Under the pieces are notes generated by a model. It did no database searches, was not told where the DNA came from, and worked only from the letters and a program-made list of their open reading frames with translations. From Prorocentrum cordatum (Eukaryota > Sar > Dinophyceae > Prorocentrales > Prorocentraceae): a stretch of DNA of 64,000 bases. A program made the translations under genes and the position numbers. The stretch spans positions 1 through 64,000 of the forward strand of contig CAUYUJ010017629.1 of assembly GCA_963575745.1 (NCBI GenBank), given 5' to 3'. This document shows positions 9,676 through 21,611 of the stretch, in pieces; position 1 is the stretch's first letter; each line of letters opens with the position of its first letter.

Positions 9676-12600
9676 TCATTGGCTCGGGTCCTTCTTGCCG
9701 TTGATCTTCTTCGGGGCGGTCTTCCTCTTGGGGTCGTTATTGTCCTTGCCGTCGTCCTTGTTCTGCTTGGCCTTCGCGCCGATCTTATCGTCGGCGACGA
9801 CCAGCGCCATGGGCTCGCATATGGCCTGGCGCGGGCAGCGAAGGCGGACAGGCGGGCAGGGGGGCGCCCGCCCCCCCCCCTCCTCGGGCCCCCTCGACAT
9901 CTCAACCAGCACCAGATCAGCCCATCCCATCACCCATCTTCCGACGTTCTCGCCGCCGCCGCCTCTCGGATCGAAGGAGGCAGGGGGGGGGGCGTGGTTT
10001 GGAGTTCGAGATTTCGGGGATCGAACATCGAATGCGCCGACTGCGCGAACGCAGCAGCCTTGAGCATGGTCAGCAGCATCACCTTGCAGACGTTGTGCAC
10101 GGTGGTCTTGCCTTTCATGGCGCGCACGATTGTGGCCTCGGAGCGCGACTCTGTCGCTCGATCCCACATCGCCCCAAGAGCGCACCCGCCTTCCGTTCGC
10201 CCCCTCATCTCATCTCCCACCAATCTTCGAGACAGACACCCCCGTCGACTCTGCCGCCTGCCCCGCGCCCCCCCCCCCTCGGCCGCCGCCGCTGTCGGGG
10301 CGGAGCGCCGCGCGAAGAGAGGGCAGAGAGAGAGAGAGAGATGGCAGAGAGGGCGGGCGCTGGCGGGGGAGGGCGGGGGCGATCGCGGCGAAGAAGCCGC
10401 CGCCTGCCTGCCCTGTGCTAGTCTTGGAGAACTCGAGAACTCGCCCCCTGGAGTCGTCAAGCGGGCAGGGGCGGGGACGGGCAGGGGGGGGCGAGGGATG
10501 AGCCCGAGGGGGGCCCCAAGGAAGGAAGTGGGGCCCCAGGGGTTCGCCGACGCCGCGCCCCCCAGACGCGACGCCAGCGGCGGCGAATGACGCCAACGCC
10601 AACGGCGGCGAATGACGACCCGCGTCGAAGGCCCCAGGGGGCCAGGCCCACGGGGCACACGATTTGGCCCTAGGCATGTTCGATCTGAGGGCGGCGCCAT
10701 GAGTCTCATCTGGTCGGCGTGCGCCGCCGCCTCCATCTTGGCCACGTCGACCTCGCTCATCACGCGCCGCTCGAACACCTCCCACAGGCGGGTGCCATCC
10801 TCGTCGACGACCTGCAGGCGCGACAGGCGCGGCGGGCCGATGGGCCGATGGGGACCGACAGGCCGCGACTCCGAAGGCGACGGCGACGGGCAGGGCGACT
10901 TGGGTGCCAGCGGGGGCCGGGCGACTGGCAGGGCGACGGGCGAGCAGGGCGACTGGAGAGGGCGACGGCGGGGCGACGGGCAGGGCGAGGACGCGGCGCG
11001 GGCCAGGGCCCCCCCCCCCGCGTCCTATTCGCCCTCATCCTCCCCCACCTCCCCCCTCTTAGAATCGCCAGCGGGCTTAGTGCCCATCGGGCCCCGGGCG
11101 GCATTTCAAGGGCGAGCTCCTGGCCAGGCCCCTCGGACGGCCCGCGCGGGGCCCGCGCGCCACGCGGTCGGGTGCACGGGGGGGGGGGGCGCGCAGGAGG
11201 CGGGGCAGCAGCGCCAGGAGTTTGAGGAAGGACGACGACGACGAGGAGGGCGAGGCGGCCAAGACCGACTGGCAATCCTTCCACAGCTGGCAGGAGCGGG
11301 CATAGCAGTGGTAGCTGGGCCAGCGCTGGTCGAACGCCGCCTCCACAAACTCCCACTTCTTCTCGTTGTGGGCCGTCTCGCCGATCTGCACGTGCTTCCA
11401 GTTCATGCTGTCCCGCTTCTTCGCCCACGACGCCTCGATGTGCTCGATGCTCCGCAACTTCTCGCAGATCGTGACCGTCGTGCACTGGTCATTGAACATA
11501 TTGCCGAGCTCCTTCAAGAAGAGGATGCACCCCACTGGGATGCCGCGACGATAGACCTCAGGGCGCGCGCGCGCCCGCGGGCGCGACCCCATCACCAGCT
11601 GCTCCCCGCAAAAGCGTTCCCCCCCATGCTGCCGCCCTCCCCCCCCCCGCCCTCCTGCCCGCTGCAGCGCCTCGTCCGTTCTGCGGTTCGCCGCCCGCGC
11701 TGCGCCCCCGCTTCCCCCGCCCGCCTCGCCCGAGCCCGCCCGGGGGCGCGACTGGCCGACGGAGCTGGGGCGGGCGGGCTGGGACAGGAAAGGAGGGGGG
11801 GCTGGGCGGGCGGGGAGTTGGTAGGCGAACGCAAGAAGATAGTGGGTTGAGTGAGCAGCAAGCTCGGGCGCCCCGACTCGACGGCGGGCGCCCCCCCACG
11901 GGGCCCCCCGCATCTGCCGCGCCGCGAGGCCGCTGAGAAGGAGGCCTTCGAGTTCTGGCAGCCCGCCGCCACAGACATGTGCACGTTGGCGTTGTTCTTG
12001 TTCTTCGGGTCCAGCCAGGCAGCCTTCAATCCTGGGGGGGGGGGCAAGGGGGCAGCAGCGCGACGAATGTGCAGTGGGCCGTGCGCGGCCCTCCCCCTGG
12101 CGCCACCCTCCGCCCTCTCCTGGCCCCCCTCCTTGCTCCCCCCCATTGGCCGCCTCCACCGCCCCCCGCAACTCACGCCGCGCTGCAGGCCCCCATCTCG
12201 TCGCCGCGACGAGATAGTGGCCAACAGCGGCCTAGCAGCAGCAGCTGTCAACCCAGGCGCAAGTTCCAAATGCGCGCTCCTTGCGAAAGCGTCGCCCAGT
12301 GCACGGCCCACCAGCGGTCGGTGATGGTGGGGTCGGGGTCCTCGATGACGAAGGCGCCTGAGGAGCGAGGGAGACAGAAGGAGCGATGGGGCGATGGGGT
12401 TCGGCATAGCGATGGGAAGAGGCGGGAGGGATGGGTGGGCGGAGCTTGGAGGGGCTCCTCTACCGTCCTCCCCGACTCCCTCCTCCCGCATCCATCTCGC
12501 TCCTCCTCCCTCGTCCATTCTCATCTCTCCTCGTGCCCCCCGGGCCCCCTCGCCCCGCGCCACCGCCCTCCCCGCCCCTCGCCATCCACGCCCTCCTCCT

Positions 12601-14599
12601 CATCCACTCACCTCCATCGCTCCCGTCGCCATCCACCCTGCTCACTCACGCTATCCCCATGCCGCCCGCGACACTCCAAGCCCGCCCCGCGGGCGCCTGA
12701 CCGTGCCGCGTTGACCACTCCGATGCGCTCCACGCTCTGCTTCCTGGCGAGGATGGAGCTGGCGTCGCCCCGGTCGTTCAGGGCGTGCCGTTCGATGGCC
12801 CACTCCTTCCCGCACTTGCGCAGGAATGGCAGGGTCTGGCCCGCGCAGGCCAACCAGTCATGGTCGATGCGCTGCAGAATCTCCAGCACCGAGAGGTGCT
12901 CGCCGTAGTGCTCCTGTGGCACCCGGGGCAGGGCGCGCGAATTTGCTCGGGCGGGCGGGGGGGGGGCGGCGTTTGCGATGGGCCCCCCGGGGCCGCCGAG
13001 CTCGACGGGGCGCGCGCGGGGCCCCCGGGGAAGCGTCATCATCAACGTCCACCAAGAACAATCAATTCGAAAACAAACTCGAGATTCCCGCGATGCACCC
13101 ACGCAACGCCCAGCCCTCCCGCGAACGCAGTTTGCCGCTCGCCCCTTGGCCCGCCCAAGTGCGAGCGACGCGCCCGCCAGCGGCGGGTCAAAACGAACTG
13201 CGCGCGCCCTAAGGTCGAACGCGCAATATTAACGTCTGGCTCAGCCCCGCAATCTCACCAGGCGATAATCGGCCGCGCCACGCAAAGAAACGTCAGCGCG
13301 GGGGTGTTGGAGCCATGGGCATGCGAGCCGAGCAGGCATCGAATTCTTATTGGAGGGCTCGCAACTTCGACGCGCCAACTGCCGATGCCTCGAGCGGTGC
13401 AGACAACGCGTCGCCTGGCGCCCGCGATGGCAGAACAATCGGACATCCCAGGCCAGAAGCTTTTTTCATCACGGGGAGGAGGCTAGCGATGACTGATCTC
13501 CTGGGCGGGGGGGCTCTCCGATAAATGATGTCCTCCAGACAGGGCGCCTCAGGCAATTGAGTCTCGGCGGAGAGGAGGCGCCAGGCGACTGATTCTCTGC
13601 GGGGCCAGCTGTGGCAGAGAACCGATTGCCTGGCCCAGAGACTTGGTCGCCGTGGGCCTCGGGCGCGCAGACGACCAAGTCTCTGGGGCGCCATTGCCAC
13701 AGGCGGCCAATTCACTGCGACCGCCGTCGCCCCAGGCGACTGGCTCTCTGGGAACGCCGCTGCCGCAGAGAACCGACTGCCTGCGCCAGAGAGTTGATCA
13801 TCTGCGGGGCCCATGGTCACAGCCAACTAAGTCTCTGGGGCCCGCTGCGTCCGAGAACTGACTATCTGCGGAAGCCCCTGCCCCGGGCGCGCGACTCGAC
13901 GCGCCGCCCCCCCCGCCTCCGACAATCAACTCTCTTCGGCGGATGCCGCCATCAGATGAGACGCGCCAGGCGACGCAGGGCATCGTTGATCTGGCGAGGC
14001 TGGTGGTCAGATTAACACCCCCCGTGGCCGCCGCGCTCGCCAGATGGCCAATCGTCTGGAGGCAGTGCCGCCGCGGGGGGATGACCTGGCGCGCGACCGA
14101 TCGATCTTCGGGGGATGGGCGCCAATCCTCAACTCGCTCGCTCGCCCCGACCCCACGGGTGCGCATCGCGCCCCGGGCGGGGCGCGGACGCGCGATGCGC
14201 GGCCCGCGCGGCGAGGGCGCAATGACCCCTCGCGCGACCTCGGGGCGCCCTTGCGGCCCGCCCGTCGGGGCAGGATGCCGTTTCATTAATCCTGAACCCT
14301 GGCGGGGGGGGCCCTATGGCTATAGCCCCGCGGCCCCAGGCGCGCGAACTCACGAGCCCCCCCTTGGCCAGCCCACGTTGCCCCTCTGCGCCGCAGGGCC
14401 CTCGTTTGAAATACGGGCGCCCTTAGCGCCCGACCCGATCGGGAAAACTACATAGCAGCTGGGTGGGGAGGGTTGAATTGCAGCCCGGGGCGGGGGGGCT
14501 GTCCTTGGCAGTGACGTAGCCCGCAGGCACCTCGAACATGCAGCCCTTCTTCGGCTTGACCAGCGCCATGGCGACGCCCTGCAGGAACTGCTCCAGCTC
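9676..14599 (-). CDS. Intron-rich gene of unknown function, basic C-terminus (gene M2)
   Basis: Exons inferred on the minus strand with consistent phases are 14599-14504, 12913 to about 12730, 12357-12253, 12031-11946, 11556-11266, 10811 to about 10700-10752, 10136-10083 and 9825-9676 (stop TGA). Protein-like segments include MALVKPKKGCMFEVPAGYV, HLSVLEILQRIDHDWLACAG, DPDPTITDRWWAVHWATL, LDPKNKNNANVHMSVAAG, CILFLKELGNMFNDQC and EKKWEFVEAAFDQRWPSYHC. The last exon ends in a Lys/Asp-rich basic tail (KRKTAPKKINGKKDPSQ), compatible with nucleic-acid contact or a nuclear signal. Donors include GT, GC (11946, 10083 region) and GA (14504). I recognise no named family; it is probably lineage-specific. 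The 5' end is unknown and may lie upstream of 14.6 kb. Confidence 0.6.
13540..13890. repeat. Degenerate interspersed short repeats in an intron
   Basis: Motifs of the type CAGAGAACCGA-TGCCTG, GGCGACTGG-TCTCTG and CCAAGTCTCTGGGGC recur in both orientations at irregular 40-60 bp spacing. Together they form a field of short inverted repeats. It lies in the long intron between the first two exons of the 14.6-9.7 kb gene. Confidence 0.5.
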
Positions 14600-14783
14600 C
14601 TGCGAGTGGCGAGGCAGCCGGGGCAAACGACGGGCAGGAATGAGGGCTGCAGGGGGTGGGGAGGGGACGGGAAAGAGGGGCTTGGTTCAAGGAGGGGGGA
14701 GATGATGGAGAAATGCTGGAGGAGGTTTTGTGGAATAAATCATTGGTTACGTTCAAACATCGGGCTCCTGCGCGGTGCGCCTC

Positions 14784-17700
14784 TCAGGCGCACAGCGGGC
14801 ACGTGAACGGCGACGCGATGACGCCGCCGAACTTCTCGGCGCAGCATGCGTGCCAGTCCTTGCAGCACACCTGGCACCGATAACATGAAAAGTCGCATCC
14901 CACCAGCGACGCCACGTACCTGTCCGCGCCGATGTCCACTGCGCACTGGCACACCTCGCACTTCACATGAGGATCCTCGGCAAGCGGCCCACCGAACAGC
15001 TTGGCCTGATGAAGCTTGTACGCCAGCAGCTGCCAGCCCTCCAGCGCAGGCTGCACGTCCTTCTTGCCCCGCGTGAACCTCAGGCCAGTGTCCCGCATGA
15101 TGATCGTGGCCTCGTCATACGTCTGCTCGGGAACTGCGAAGGCGGGCGTAGCCTTGAAGTTGATGGCCCCGCCCTCCAAGTAGTTGAAGCTGATGGGTCT
15201 GGCCTTCATCAGGTTCACTTGCGTCCATTGAACATACAAGACTTCCTCCTCTTTCGTGATCAAGAGGCCCACGGACCCACGCTCTGCAGGCATCGGCTGA
15301 CGGGCTGCTACACTGCGGAGCGCGTCCTCTACGCTCGCCACTTGGACAGCGTGTCGCGCTTTCAACTCAGCTACATCCAAATCAAGAAATGGGCACGCTG
15401 CAGGATCTGCTGGCTCTGCGTCGGGCACTGGCTCCTCCCCTCTCTCGTCGTCCAGGTCTGCTCCGTTCTCGTCCAAGCGCGAGTGCTCTGGGTGCTCAGC
15501 GTCAATCGGCCCATCCTGCCCAGGTGCCAGAACGTCCTCGTCTGGCAAGAGTAGCCCGAGAGCCTCTGCTAGCGCATCGATCTCAGGGGGGCCATCTGGA
15601 GCTGGCGGTTCCTCTGGCGCCACCTCGCCCCCTGCGGGGGCATCCCCCTCGTCGCCGCCTGACGGGGCATCGCCATCGACGACGGGCGGGGCGTCGCCGT
15701 CTCCTCCAGGAGGCGGCGCTGGAGGCGGCGGAGGGGGCCCATGCGCAGGCGGTTGCCGCAACTTGGTCGGGAGGAATCTGCGAACACATGGCCCCTCTGA
15801 CAGGATGGCGGCGCTCGGGGAGATCCACTGAAGGCCCCAACACCACACGCGGAGCTGCGCGGGGAATATCCGATCAGCGAAGGCGTCGGCGATGTGGAGA
15901 ATCAGGCGCCTGCTCGCCAGAGGAAGATTCAACTCCAACAAATCGCCAGCAGCGTTGACCTGGCCAAGGGCAACGAATGCAGCGCCACAATAAGTCCAAG
16001 ATATCACGAAGGCAGGGCGCTCAGCGGCGTCGCCGTCGGCCGCGGGCGGCGCCAAAGAGTAGGCCCGCGAGACCCACGCGCGATCATCGCAAGTCGCGTG
16101 GTAATCCTGCAAGGATTTGGCGAACCTGGCTGCCTGGAGGGCATGCTCAGTTGCCCGGTGCGGGCATCCAGCATACGGGCCCGGGGCGGCGACGTCGGCA
16201 ACGGGCAGAGCGTTCGCGAAGCGGTTGTTGTTCTCCTCCGTGCCCTGGAACAATCTCGCCTCAGCGTGCCTCGCGACGCACTCCTCGGCCGAAAGGGCGT
16301 CGCCTTTCTTGAGTCCGATGCGAGCGGCGACTAGAGGCAGATGGATAAATGGGGCGGCCTTTCCAATTGCCTGGATCACACTGTTCATCCCCTCGATCTC
16401 CTGGGTGGTCACCGTCGCGTTCGACCGAAGTAGTGCGATCCATTGTGCCAGCGAGGCGGGGCAAGTGCCCGTATCTCGCATGATGCGAAACTCCTCCTTG
16501 AAGATCTCCCTGGTCTTCACGGCGACGTCGCTGAAGCCGTCCTCCACGCAGCAGGCGTGGGCGGCCAGGAGTCGGCCAGCCATCTCGCGACGGGCAGGGT
16601 CGTCCACGGCCAGCGGGCTCTTCAGCGCCACTAAGAGCTGCAAAGGAAATGAGCCAACGCGGGCCACGATGCGCTCCGCCCACTGCGCGTGCTCCTGCAA
16701 GACGAGGGAGACCATGAGGAGGAAGGCCTGCGGTCTTGCGTCATCTGGCACCAACTCCAGAGCTCTGCCCCAGACGCCGTTTGCCTCCCCGTGGCCGCCA
16801 GCCAACGGCGTCAGCAGATTGCTCAGCTCACGATGGGTAGATGCGCATTGCTCTGTCACAAGCTCCGAGAGCGGGGTCGGGCCCATGTAAGGCTGCCCGC
16901 GCACGGCCATCGACTTCTGATGCATGCCATTAGTATCCGCAACTCTCTTTTGTGCCCAGTTCAAGAAATGAGCGAGCGGCCCCTTGGCAACAAGAGAGAT
17001 ATGCATCATCGCCAGGAACAGCGGCTGGCAACAAGACGTCCTTGCGTTCTGTCGATGGTTCTTCTGGTCCTCTGCGTACTGGTCCGCCTCGTCCGCGGCG
17101 GGGCCATGCGCGGGGGCCGCGCGGCCCCCGTCGGGGAATGCCTTCCTGAACACATTCGGCAAGTATGGAGACGCCTTCGTGAGCATCTTCTCCACGGAGT
17201 CTATGGACCCCCACCGCCCTTTCAAGACCCTCCCAGGCATCTTGGAGAAATACGCCCTGGCCACTCCGTCATCGTACTCAGACTCCGCCGCGGCCATGAT
17301 CTTCTTCATCCCACCTGTGGCGCGCCACACATTCGAGATCGTCGCGACGCGGCCGACGTAGCGGGACTTGCCCTCCAGCGTGTGCGGGGCTTGCCAGTCC
17401 CATGCATCGAGAAGCTCCAGCGCGCCCTTGACGGCGATGTGCACCTGATGCATGTAGCAGAAAATGCCCATGACCATAATCAAGGGCTGCGTGGCCAAGT
17501 CCCTCTTCACAGCCTTGAGCATGTGCGTGTTCTCGCTGCCAGCGTCCACGCCAAAGATGAACGCCCTGGCTCGAGCGCCGTCGCCTGGCGCGACGGGCCT
17601 CCAAGGCGGCGGATCCGTCCACGCAGGGCATCCGACAGACCGCAACTCCTTGATGTGGAGCAATCGGTTCGCCATGCCCGAGCCCTCTGTCACCGCCTGG

Positions 17701-18914
17701 AGGTCCCCGACAACGCAGTGGCGGCGAGCCCACGCGGGCCTGGCCGGGGGCGACTCGAGCACGGGCACAAGCGCGTCAGAATCGGCCAAATCGGCAACTG
17801 CATCCTCGGCGCCATCGACAGCCACTACCGTGGTGATCAAGGACGTGTGGACCTTCTCCCGCTGCACTGCCTCGTGGTTCGTCCCGTCGCTCTGGATGAG
17901 ATGGACTTGGAGGCAGCACGACGCCGTCTCGCGGTGGAACTCGAAAGACCTGAGGCGCTTGACGATGTGCGCCCTGTATTCGTAAGTCACGACTGTCTTG
18001 TAGTCAGTGATGTGCCCGCGGACGCTGTCACACGCAATCATGAGCGCAGCTGCACCTGCCCCCGCGTGGCCTCGATTTCTGCGGAGGGCCAAGTTGTACC
18101 CCCCGAACGGGGTCACATTTCTTCTAGGTCGCCAACAGACAAGGTCGTGCAATGCCCGGGACTGCCCCTCTTGCTCGACGAGCTGCGCGCCAATCTGCGC
18201 CGCCCTCGCTGCGTAGTGATCGCGGCTGGTTGTCATGGATGCCAGCGTGTTCCGAAGCCTCTCAATCTCGGCGTCCTTCTGTTCGATCTGCTGATCGCGA
18301 ATAACCAACATACTCTGGCACTCAACCTTGTCGTACTGGTCGTACTTGGAAATGTCGGCGCACAGAGGCGCAGCTGCCATGGCGACGGCGTGGGAGGCGC
18401 TGGCGCCGTCGCCGCCGCCCGCGGACGCCTGGCCACCAGCGTCGGGCAGCGGCACTGGCGGCAAAGGATCAGCGACCCGCACTCTCCTGGATTGTCTCGC
18501 CTCTGCCTCTGCCCCCCTGGCGAACAGCGCCCCGGGCGGGCGCCGCTTCCGACCGTGGGGCCCGCCCCCCACGACGTCGGCCAGCACGCGCTCCATCTGC
18601 TCCCAGCTGGGGCCCTGGCCATTGATGCTGCGCATGATCCCAGGGACCAGCCTGATGTCGCAGCAGCCCGCGGCAACCCGCAGCTCGAGTTGCCCCGCGG
18701 AATCGAAGTCGGCGCTGAGCCTCGCCGCCTCGGAGACCACCCTCACCTTCATGGCCCGCGCTCGAGGGCCAGGATCGCTCTCGCCGCTGCAGAACAGCAG
18801 GAGGCACGCCACGTCGTGGTGCTTGACGACGCCCTGCATGAACTGGCGCCCCAACTTCCTCTCCTCCAAGAACTGGGCAATGTCGTTCAAGAGCGCCTGC
18901 GGCGCCTGCTCCAT
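14784..18914 (-). CDS. 1,376-aa protein with coiled coil and C-terminal PHD-like zinc finger
   Basis: This is the longest uninterrupted frame in the window. ATG is at 18914 and TGA at 14784. An in-frame TAG just upstream is part of CCCTAG|G at 18929, so the coding exon may start there (ELGRFMEQ) rather than at the Met. Residues about 200-255 form a charged coiled coil (IRDQQIEQKDAEIERLRNTL). A central region holds GVDAGSENTHMLKAVKRDL followed 25 residues later by CYMHQVHIAVKGALELL, which recalls the second Asp and C/H region of RNase H-fold (hAT-like) transposases; this is weak. A Pro/Gly/Asp-rich linker precedes the last 60 residues, which fit a PHD finger: C-x2-C at 1319-1322, CQVCCKDWHACC, and final CPLC. 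It may be a domesticated or intact transposon protein, or a chromatin protein. I see no terminal inverted repeats around it. Confidence 0.75.
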   Translation of the reverse strand: MEQAPQALLNDIAQFLEERKLGRQFMQGVVKHHDVACLLLFCSGESDPGPRARAMKVRVVSEAARLSADFDSAGQLELRVAAGCCDIRLVPGIMRSINGQGPSWEQMERVLADVVGGGPHGRKRRPPGALFARGAEAEARQSRRVRVADPLPPVPLPDAGGQASAGGGDGASASHAVAMAAAPLCADISKYDQYDKVECQSMLVIRDQQIEQKDAEIERLRNTLASMTTSRDHYAARAAQIGAQLVEQEGQSRALHDLVCWRPRRNVTPFGGYNLALRRNRGHAGAGAAALMIACDSVRGHITDYKTVVTYEYRAHIVKRLRSFEFHRETASCCLQVHLIQSDGTNHEAVQREKVHTSLITTVVAVDGAEDAVADLADSDALVPVLESPPARPAWARRHCVVGDLQAVTEGSGMANRLLHIKELRSVGCPAWTDPPPWRPVAPGDGARARAFIFGVDAGSENTHMLKAVKRDLATQPLIMVMGIFCYMHQVHIAVKGALELLDAWDWQAPHTLEGKSRYVGRVATISNVWRATGGMKKIMAAAESEYDDGVARAYFSKMPGRVLKGRWGSIDSVEKMLTKASPYLPNVFRKAFPDGGRAAPAHGPAADEADQYAEDQKNHRQNARTSCCQPLFLAMMHISLVAKGPLAHFLNWAQKRVADTNGMHQKSMAVRGQPYMGPTPLSELVTEQCASTHRELSNLLTPLAGGHGEANGVWGRALELVPDDARPQAFLLMVSLVLQEHAQWAERIVARVGSFPLQLLVALKSPLAVDDPARREMAGRLLAAHACCVEDGFSDVAVKTREIFKEEFRIMRDTGTCPASLAQWIALLRSNATVTTQEIEGMNSVIQAIGKAAPFIHLPLVAARIGLKKGDALSAEECVARHAEARLFQGTEENNNRFANALPVADVAAPGPYAGCPHRATEHALQAARFAKSLQDYHATCDDRAWVSRAYSLAPPAADGDAAERPAFVISWTYCGAAFVALGQVNAAGDLLELNLPLASRRLILHIADAFADRIFPAQLRVWCWGLQWISPSAAILSEGPCVRRFLPTKLRQPPAHGPPPPPPAPPPGGDGDAPPVVDGDAPSGGDEGDAPAGGEVAPEEPPAPDGPPEIDALAEALGLLLPDEDVLAPGQDGPIDAEHPEHSRLDENGADLDDERGEEPVPDAEPADPAACPFLDLDVAELKARHAVQVASVEDALRSVAARQPMPAERGSVGLLITKEEEVLYVQWTQVNLMKARPISFNYLEGGAINFKATPAFAVPEQTYDEATIIMRDTGLRFTRGKKDVQPALEGWQLLAYKLHQAKLFGGPLAEDPHVKCEVCQCAVDIGADRYVASLVGCDFSCYRCQVCCKDWHACCAEKFGGVIASPFTCPLCA

Positions 18915-19479
18915 GAAGCGGCCCAGCTCCTAGGGCAGGGCTCGGGGCGCAAGCGGGGCAATGCCGCCCTTGGCGCTCGAGGCAAGCGACCCGCCACGGT
19001 GACGCCCAGGCGGTCTTGACAACGCGCGAGGAGGGGGAGCGAGAAGAAGAGTTAACGGGAAGGGCGAGGAGGGGGGCGGAGGAGGGAAGAGAGGAAGGAG
19101 GAGGAGGAGGAGGAGTAGGAGGAGGAGGGGGGCATGCCACATTCTGTCAACACAAAGGGAGGGGCATCGGCATCGGACGAAGGGGGGGGGGGGGGACGGG
19201 GCGAAAGTGGCGACGGCGACGCTGGGGCGGCGACGACGAGCGAGCGAGGGGCGATTGCAGCGGCGGCCGCCTGCCTCGAACGCTCGAGGCGCAACTTGCC
19301 GTCGCTCGGACGCCCATTTCTCGTGCATTGTTCGGTTTGTTTCGTGCGTGCTTTTTTGCTCGATGGTCCAGGATGTTCCTCGATGGCTATCGCCGCCGAG
19401 GAAAGATGCACGCGTCCGAGCGATGCCAAGGCAACGCCCCCCCCCCTCCAGGGGGGCCATCGGCCATCGGCTCCTTCGC

Positions 19480-19563
19480 GGCGGTGGGCGCCCTCAACTC
19501 CGAGTTCAACTCCCCGCCCCTGGAGTCGAAGCACAGCAGCTCGAACTTCTTCGCGGCGAAGGC
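19480..19563 (-). CDS. Probable isolated exon
   Basis: After GCCCGCAAG on the minus strand the frame reads AFAAKKFELLCFDSRGGELN, then SELRAP. Composition and codon bias are protein-like. It could be a 5' exon of the 1,376-aa ORF gene or of the gene that ends at 9676. The 3' border is not defined. Confidence 0.4.
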
Positions 19564-20027
19564 CTTGCGGGCGCGGGGCGGGCGGGGCGGGGGCGGCTAG
19601 AGGGGGGTCGGCAGGGCTGCAGCTGCAGTCGGTGCGATCTGAAGCCTTACAACAAAAACGCTTCCGATCGCGACTGACTCGCCCGCCCGCCCCCTACGAC
19701 GAACGACGGAACGATGGCAGCTCTTCCCGCCCGTCCCCCCCTGGGCCTCCGCCGCCGCTGCAGCGGGCCCCTGCTGTGGGGCAGCCCCTCTGCTGCCCTC
19801 GGCAGCGCCGCCCAGCGCGCTGCGCCCTGGCGCCCTGGCGCGGCCCCGCAGCGGGCGCCCCGCCGCCAGCGGGGAACTGAAGCCAAAGGCTTCGCCAGGA
19901 AGGAAAGAGATGCTGAGGGGGGGGGCGGGGGGGGTGCGATGCTCAGGCCAGCGCCTCGACATCTTGCCACAGAGAAGCCCACGCGAGGAATGAAACCATG
20001 GGGCCCCTCTCTGGCCCCAAGTAATGC

Positions 20028-20092
20028 ATGCGTGCAACGCGTGCAATGCAATGCGACGACCAAGATGCAATGCAATGCAATGCATCTTCGTC
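20028..20092. repeat. GCAAT/TGCAA short tandem repeat
   Basis: Repeats of TGCAATGCAATGC flank a short unrelated segment. They are imperfect pentanucleotide repeats with palindromic character (GCATGC, TGCA). The region 19,600-21,600 otherwise shows no convincing exon. Confidence 0.7.
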
Positions 20093-21129
20093 GCTGGCAT
20101 CGGGGGGGGGAATGCCCCGACGCGGCCGACAACTGGGCAACGCGCGTCTACTCGACGGCCCCGGGCGCACGCAGAGAAGGTGCTTGCTTGCTGCGCTTGC
20201 TTGCTACGGGTGTACATGTCATGCGGTTCTAGTCTACCTTTTACGATGCAGACTCTTGCAAGCAATGCCGTGCGCAAAGTTGCCGCGGCTGGAAATCAGG
20301 AGGCCAGTGGCCAGCATCGAGGACGACGGCGCAACGATCGACGCCGCTGGGAAAGGGCCGGGGCGGGGGGGCGAGGGGGGGGCAAAGGGGGCGCGAGAAT
20401 GAGGAACGGGCGCGGGCGGGGGAAGACGCGAGACGCGGGGACGAGGAGGAGGCGAAGAGGAAGGAAGACGGGAACGCGGGCACACAAGGGGGACGGGGCC
20501 CTGGAACAGCATTGCCGTCAGAGTGAGGGGGGGTCGAACGGTCCGAACGGTCCTGCACTGCCCGCCACTGGGCCCCCGGGCGCGCTGCCGAGGCGCACTT
20601 CCGAGGTGATGGGTTCGCGCGAGCGGCCTGCGACCCCTCGCCCCCATCCGCAACTGCTGAATGCTCGGCGCCTCGCCGCGCGCTCGAACGATCGAACGGC
20701 GTCTCTCTTCCTGCGAGCGATCTTGCCCGCGCAATCCACTTCGCCACACTTGGCGACTAGTCTCGCAAAACGGCCTGCTGCCACGCGGCAGGGGGCATCG
20801 GGGGCGGCGGCGCGGCGGCGAGCGGCGGCTGCCATTGGCCCGTTGGCCACTCGCCACTATATACATTAGGGAAGACCGTCTTCTGGGAAGGCGACGCCGT
20901 CGCAGCCTCAGGACCGCCATCCCGCTCGAGACATCTCCGACACCCACCTCGGGGACCCGGGGCCCTCGCCTCGCTGGATGCGGCCGCGATGTCGTCGCCC
21001 CCCTTTCCCCGACACTGAGCGCGATCGATCGCTGGGGGCTCAAGTATGCACGATATCCCTCGGCGCTGAAAGGGGGCAGGCAGGGCGAGTGCAGGGGGCC
21101 CAGGGGAGCTTGTGCATATGCCCGTGTTA

Positions 21130-21285
21130 CGCTAGCTGGGCCGTCGGCTCCGCGGGAGGTCGGCCGGGGCAGCGCGCGGGGCCGTCGGCCCGACGGTCCC
21201 GCGCACAGTGACTGCGCGCGGGACCGTCGGGCAGTCCCAGCCGACACCCCGGGGCCGACGGCCCGCGCGCAGCCCCAGCCGACCC
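21130..21285. repeat. GC-rich inverted-repeat element
   Basis: GGCCGTCGGC, GGACCGTCGGG and their complements occur in nested inverted orientation around CACAGTGACTG at about 21,206. It can form a long hairpin and resembles a small inverted-repeat transposon core. Confidence 0.55.
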
Positions 21286-21611
21286 TCTGTTACACTGTTG
21301 CACGGCGGGCCCCCAGCGAACGACTTCAAACAAAATGCGGGCCGATGCCCACGTCGGGGCCCCCCTCGCGCGTCACCCTTCGACCGCCTGCCGCCCCTGC
21401 CGCAGGCGAGCTGAACGAGCGGATGAAGGCGCCGACGCCGTTCTCGGCGTCGATGCCGCGCAGGCGCCTCGCGGCCGGGGCTGTCGGGCCGTCGGGCTCC
21501 TCCGCCCTCCAGCCTGTCGCTACTCCCCCCCGTTCCCCCAGAGCTCCACGAGCCGCCCTCCTCTCCCTTGACATCGAAAGCGCCGACTTGTCTGAACCCA
21601 CTCGCATCGCC

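Noticed and set aside
16689-19019. 776-aa plus-strand ORF
   Set aside because: Antisense shadow of the 1,376-aa minus-strand frame; it is Arg/Pro/Leu-biased and has no motifs, whereas the minus frame has a coiled coil and PHD-like finger.
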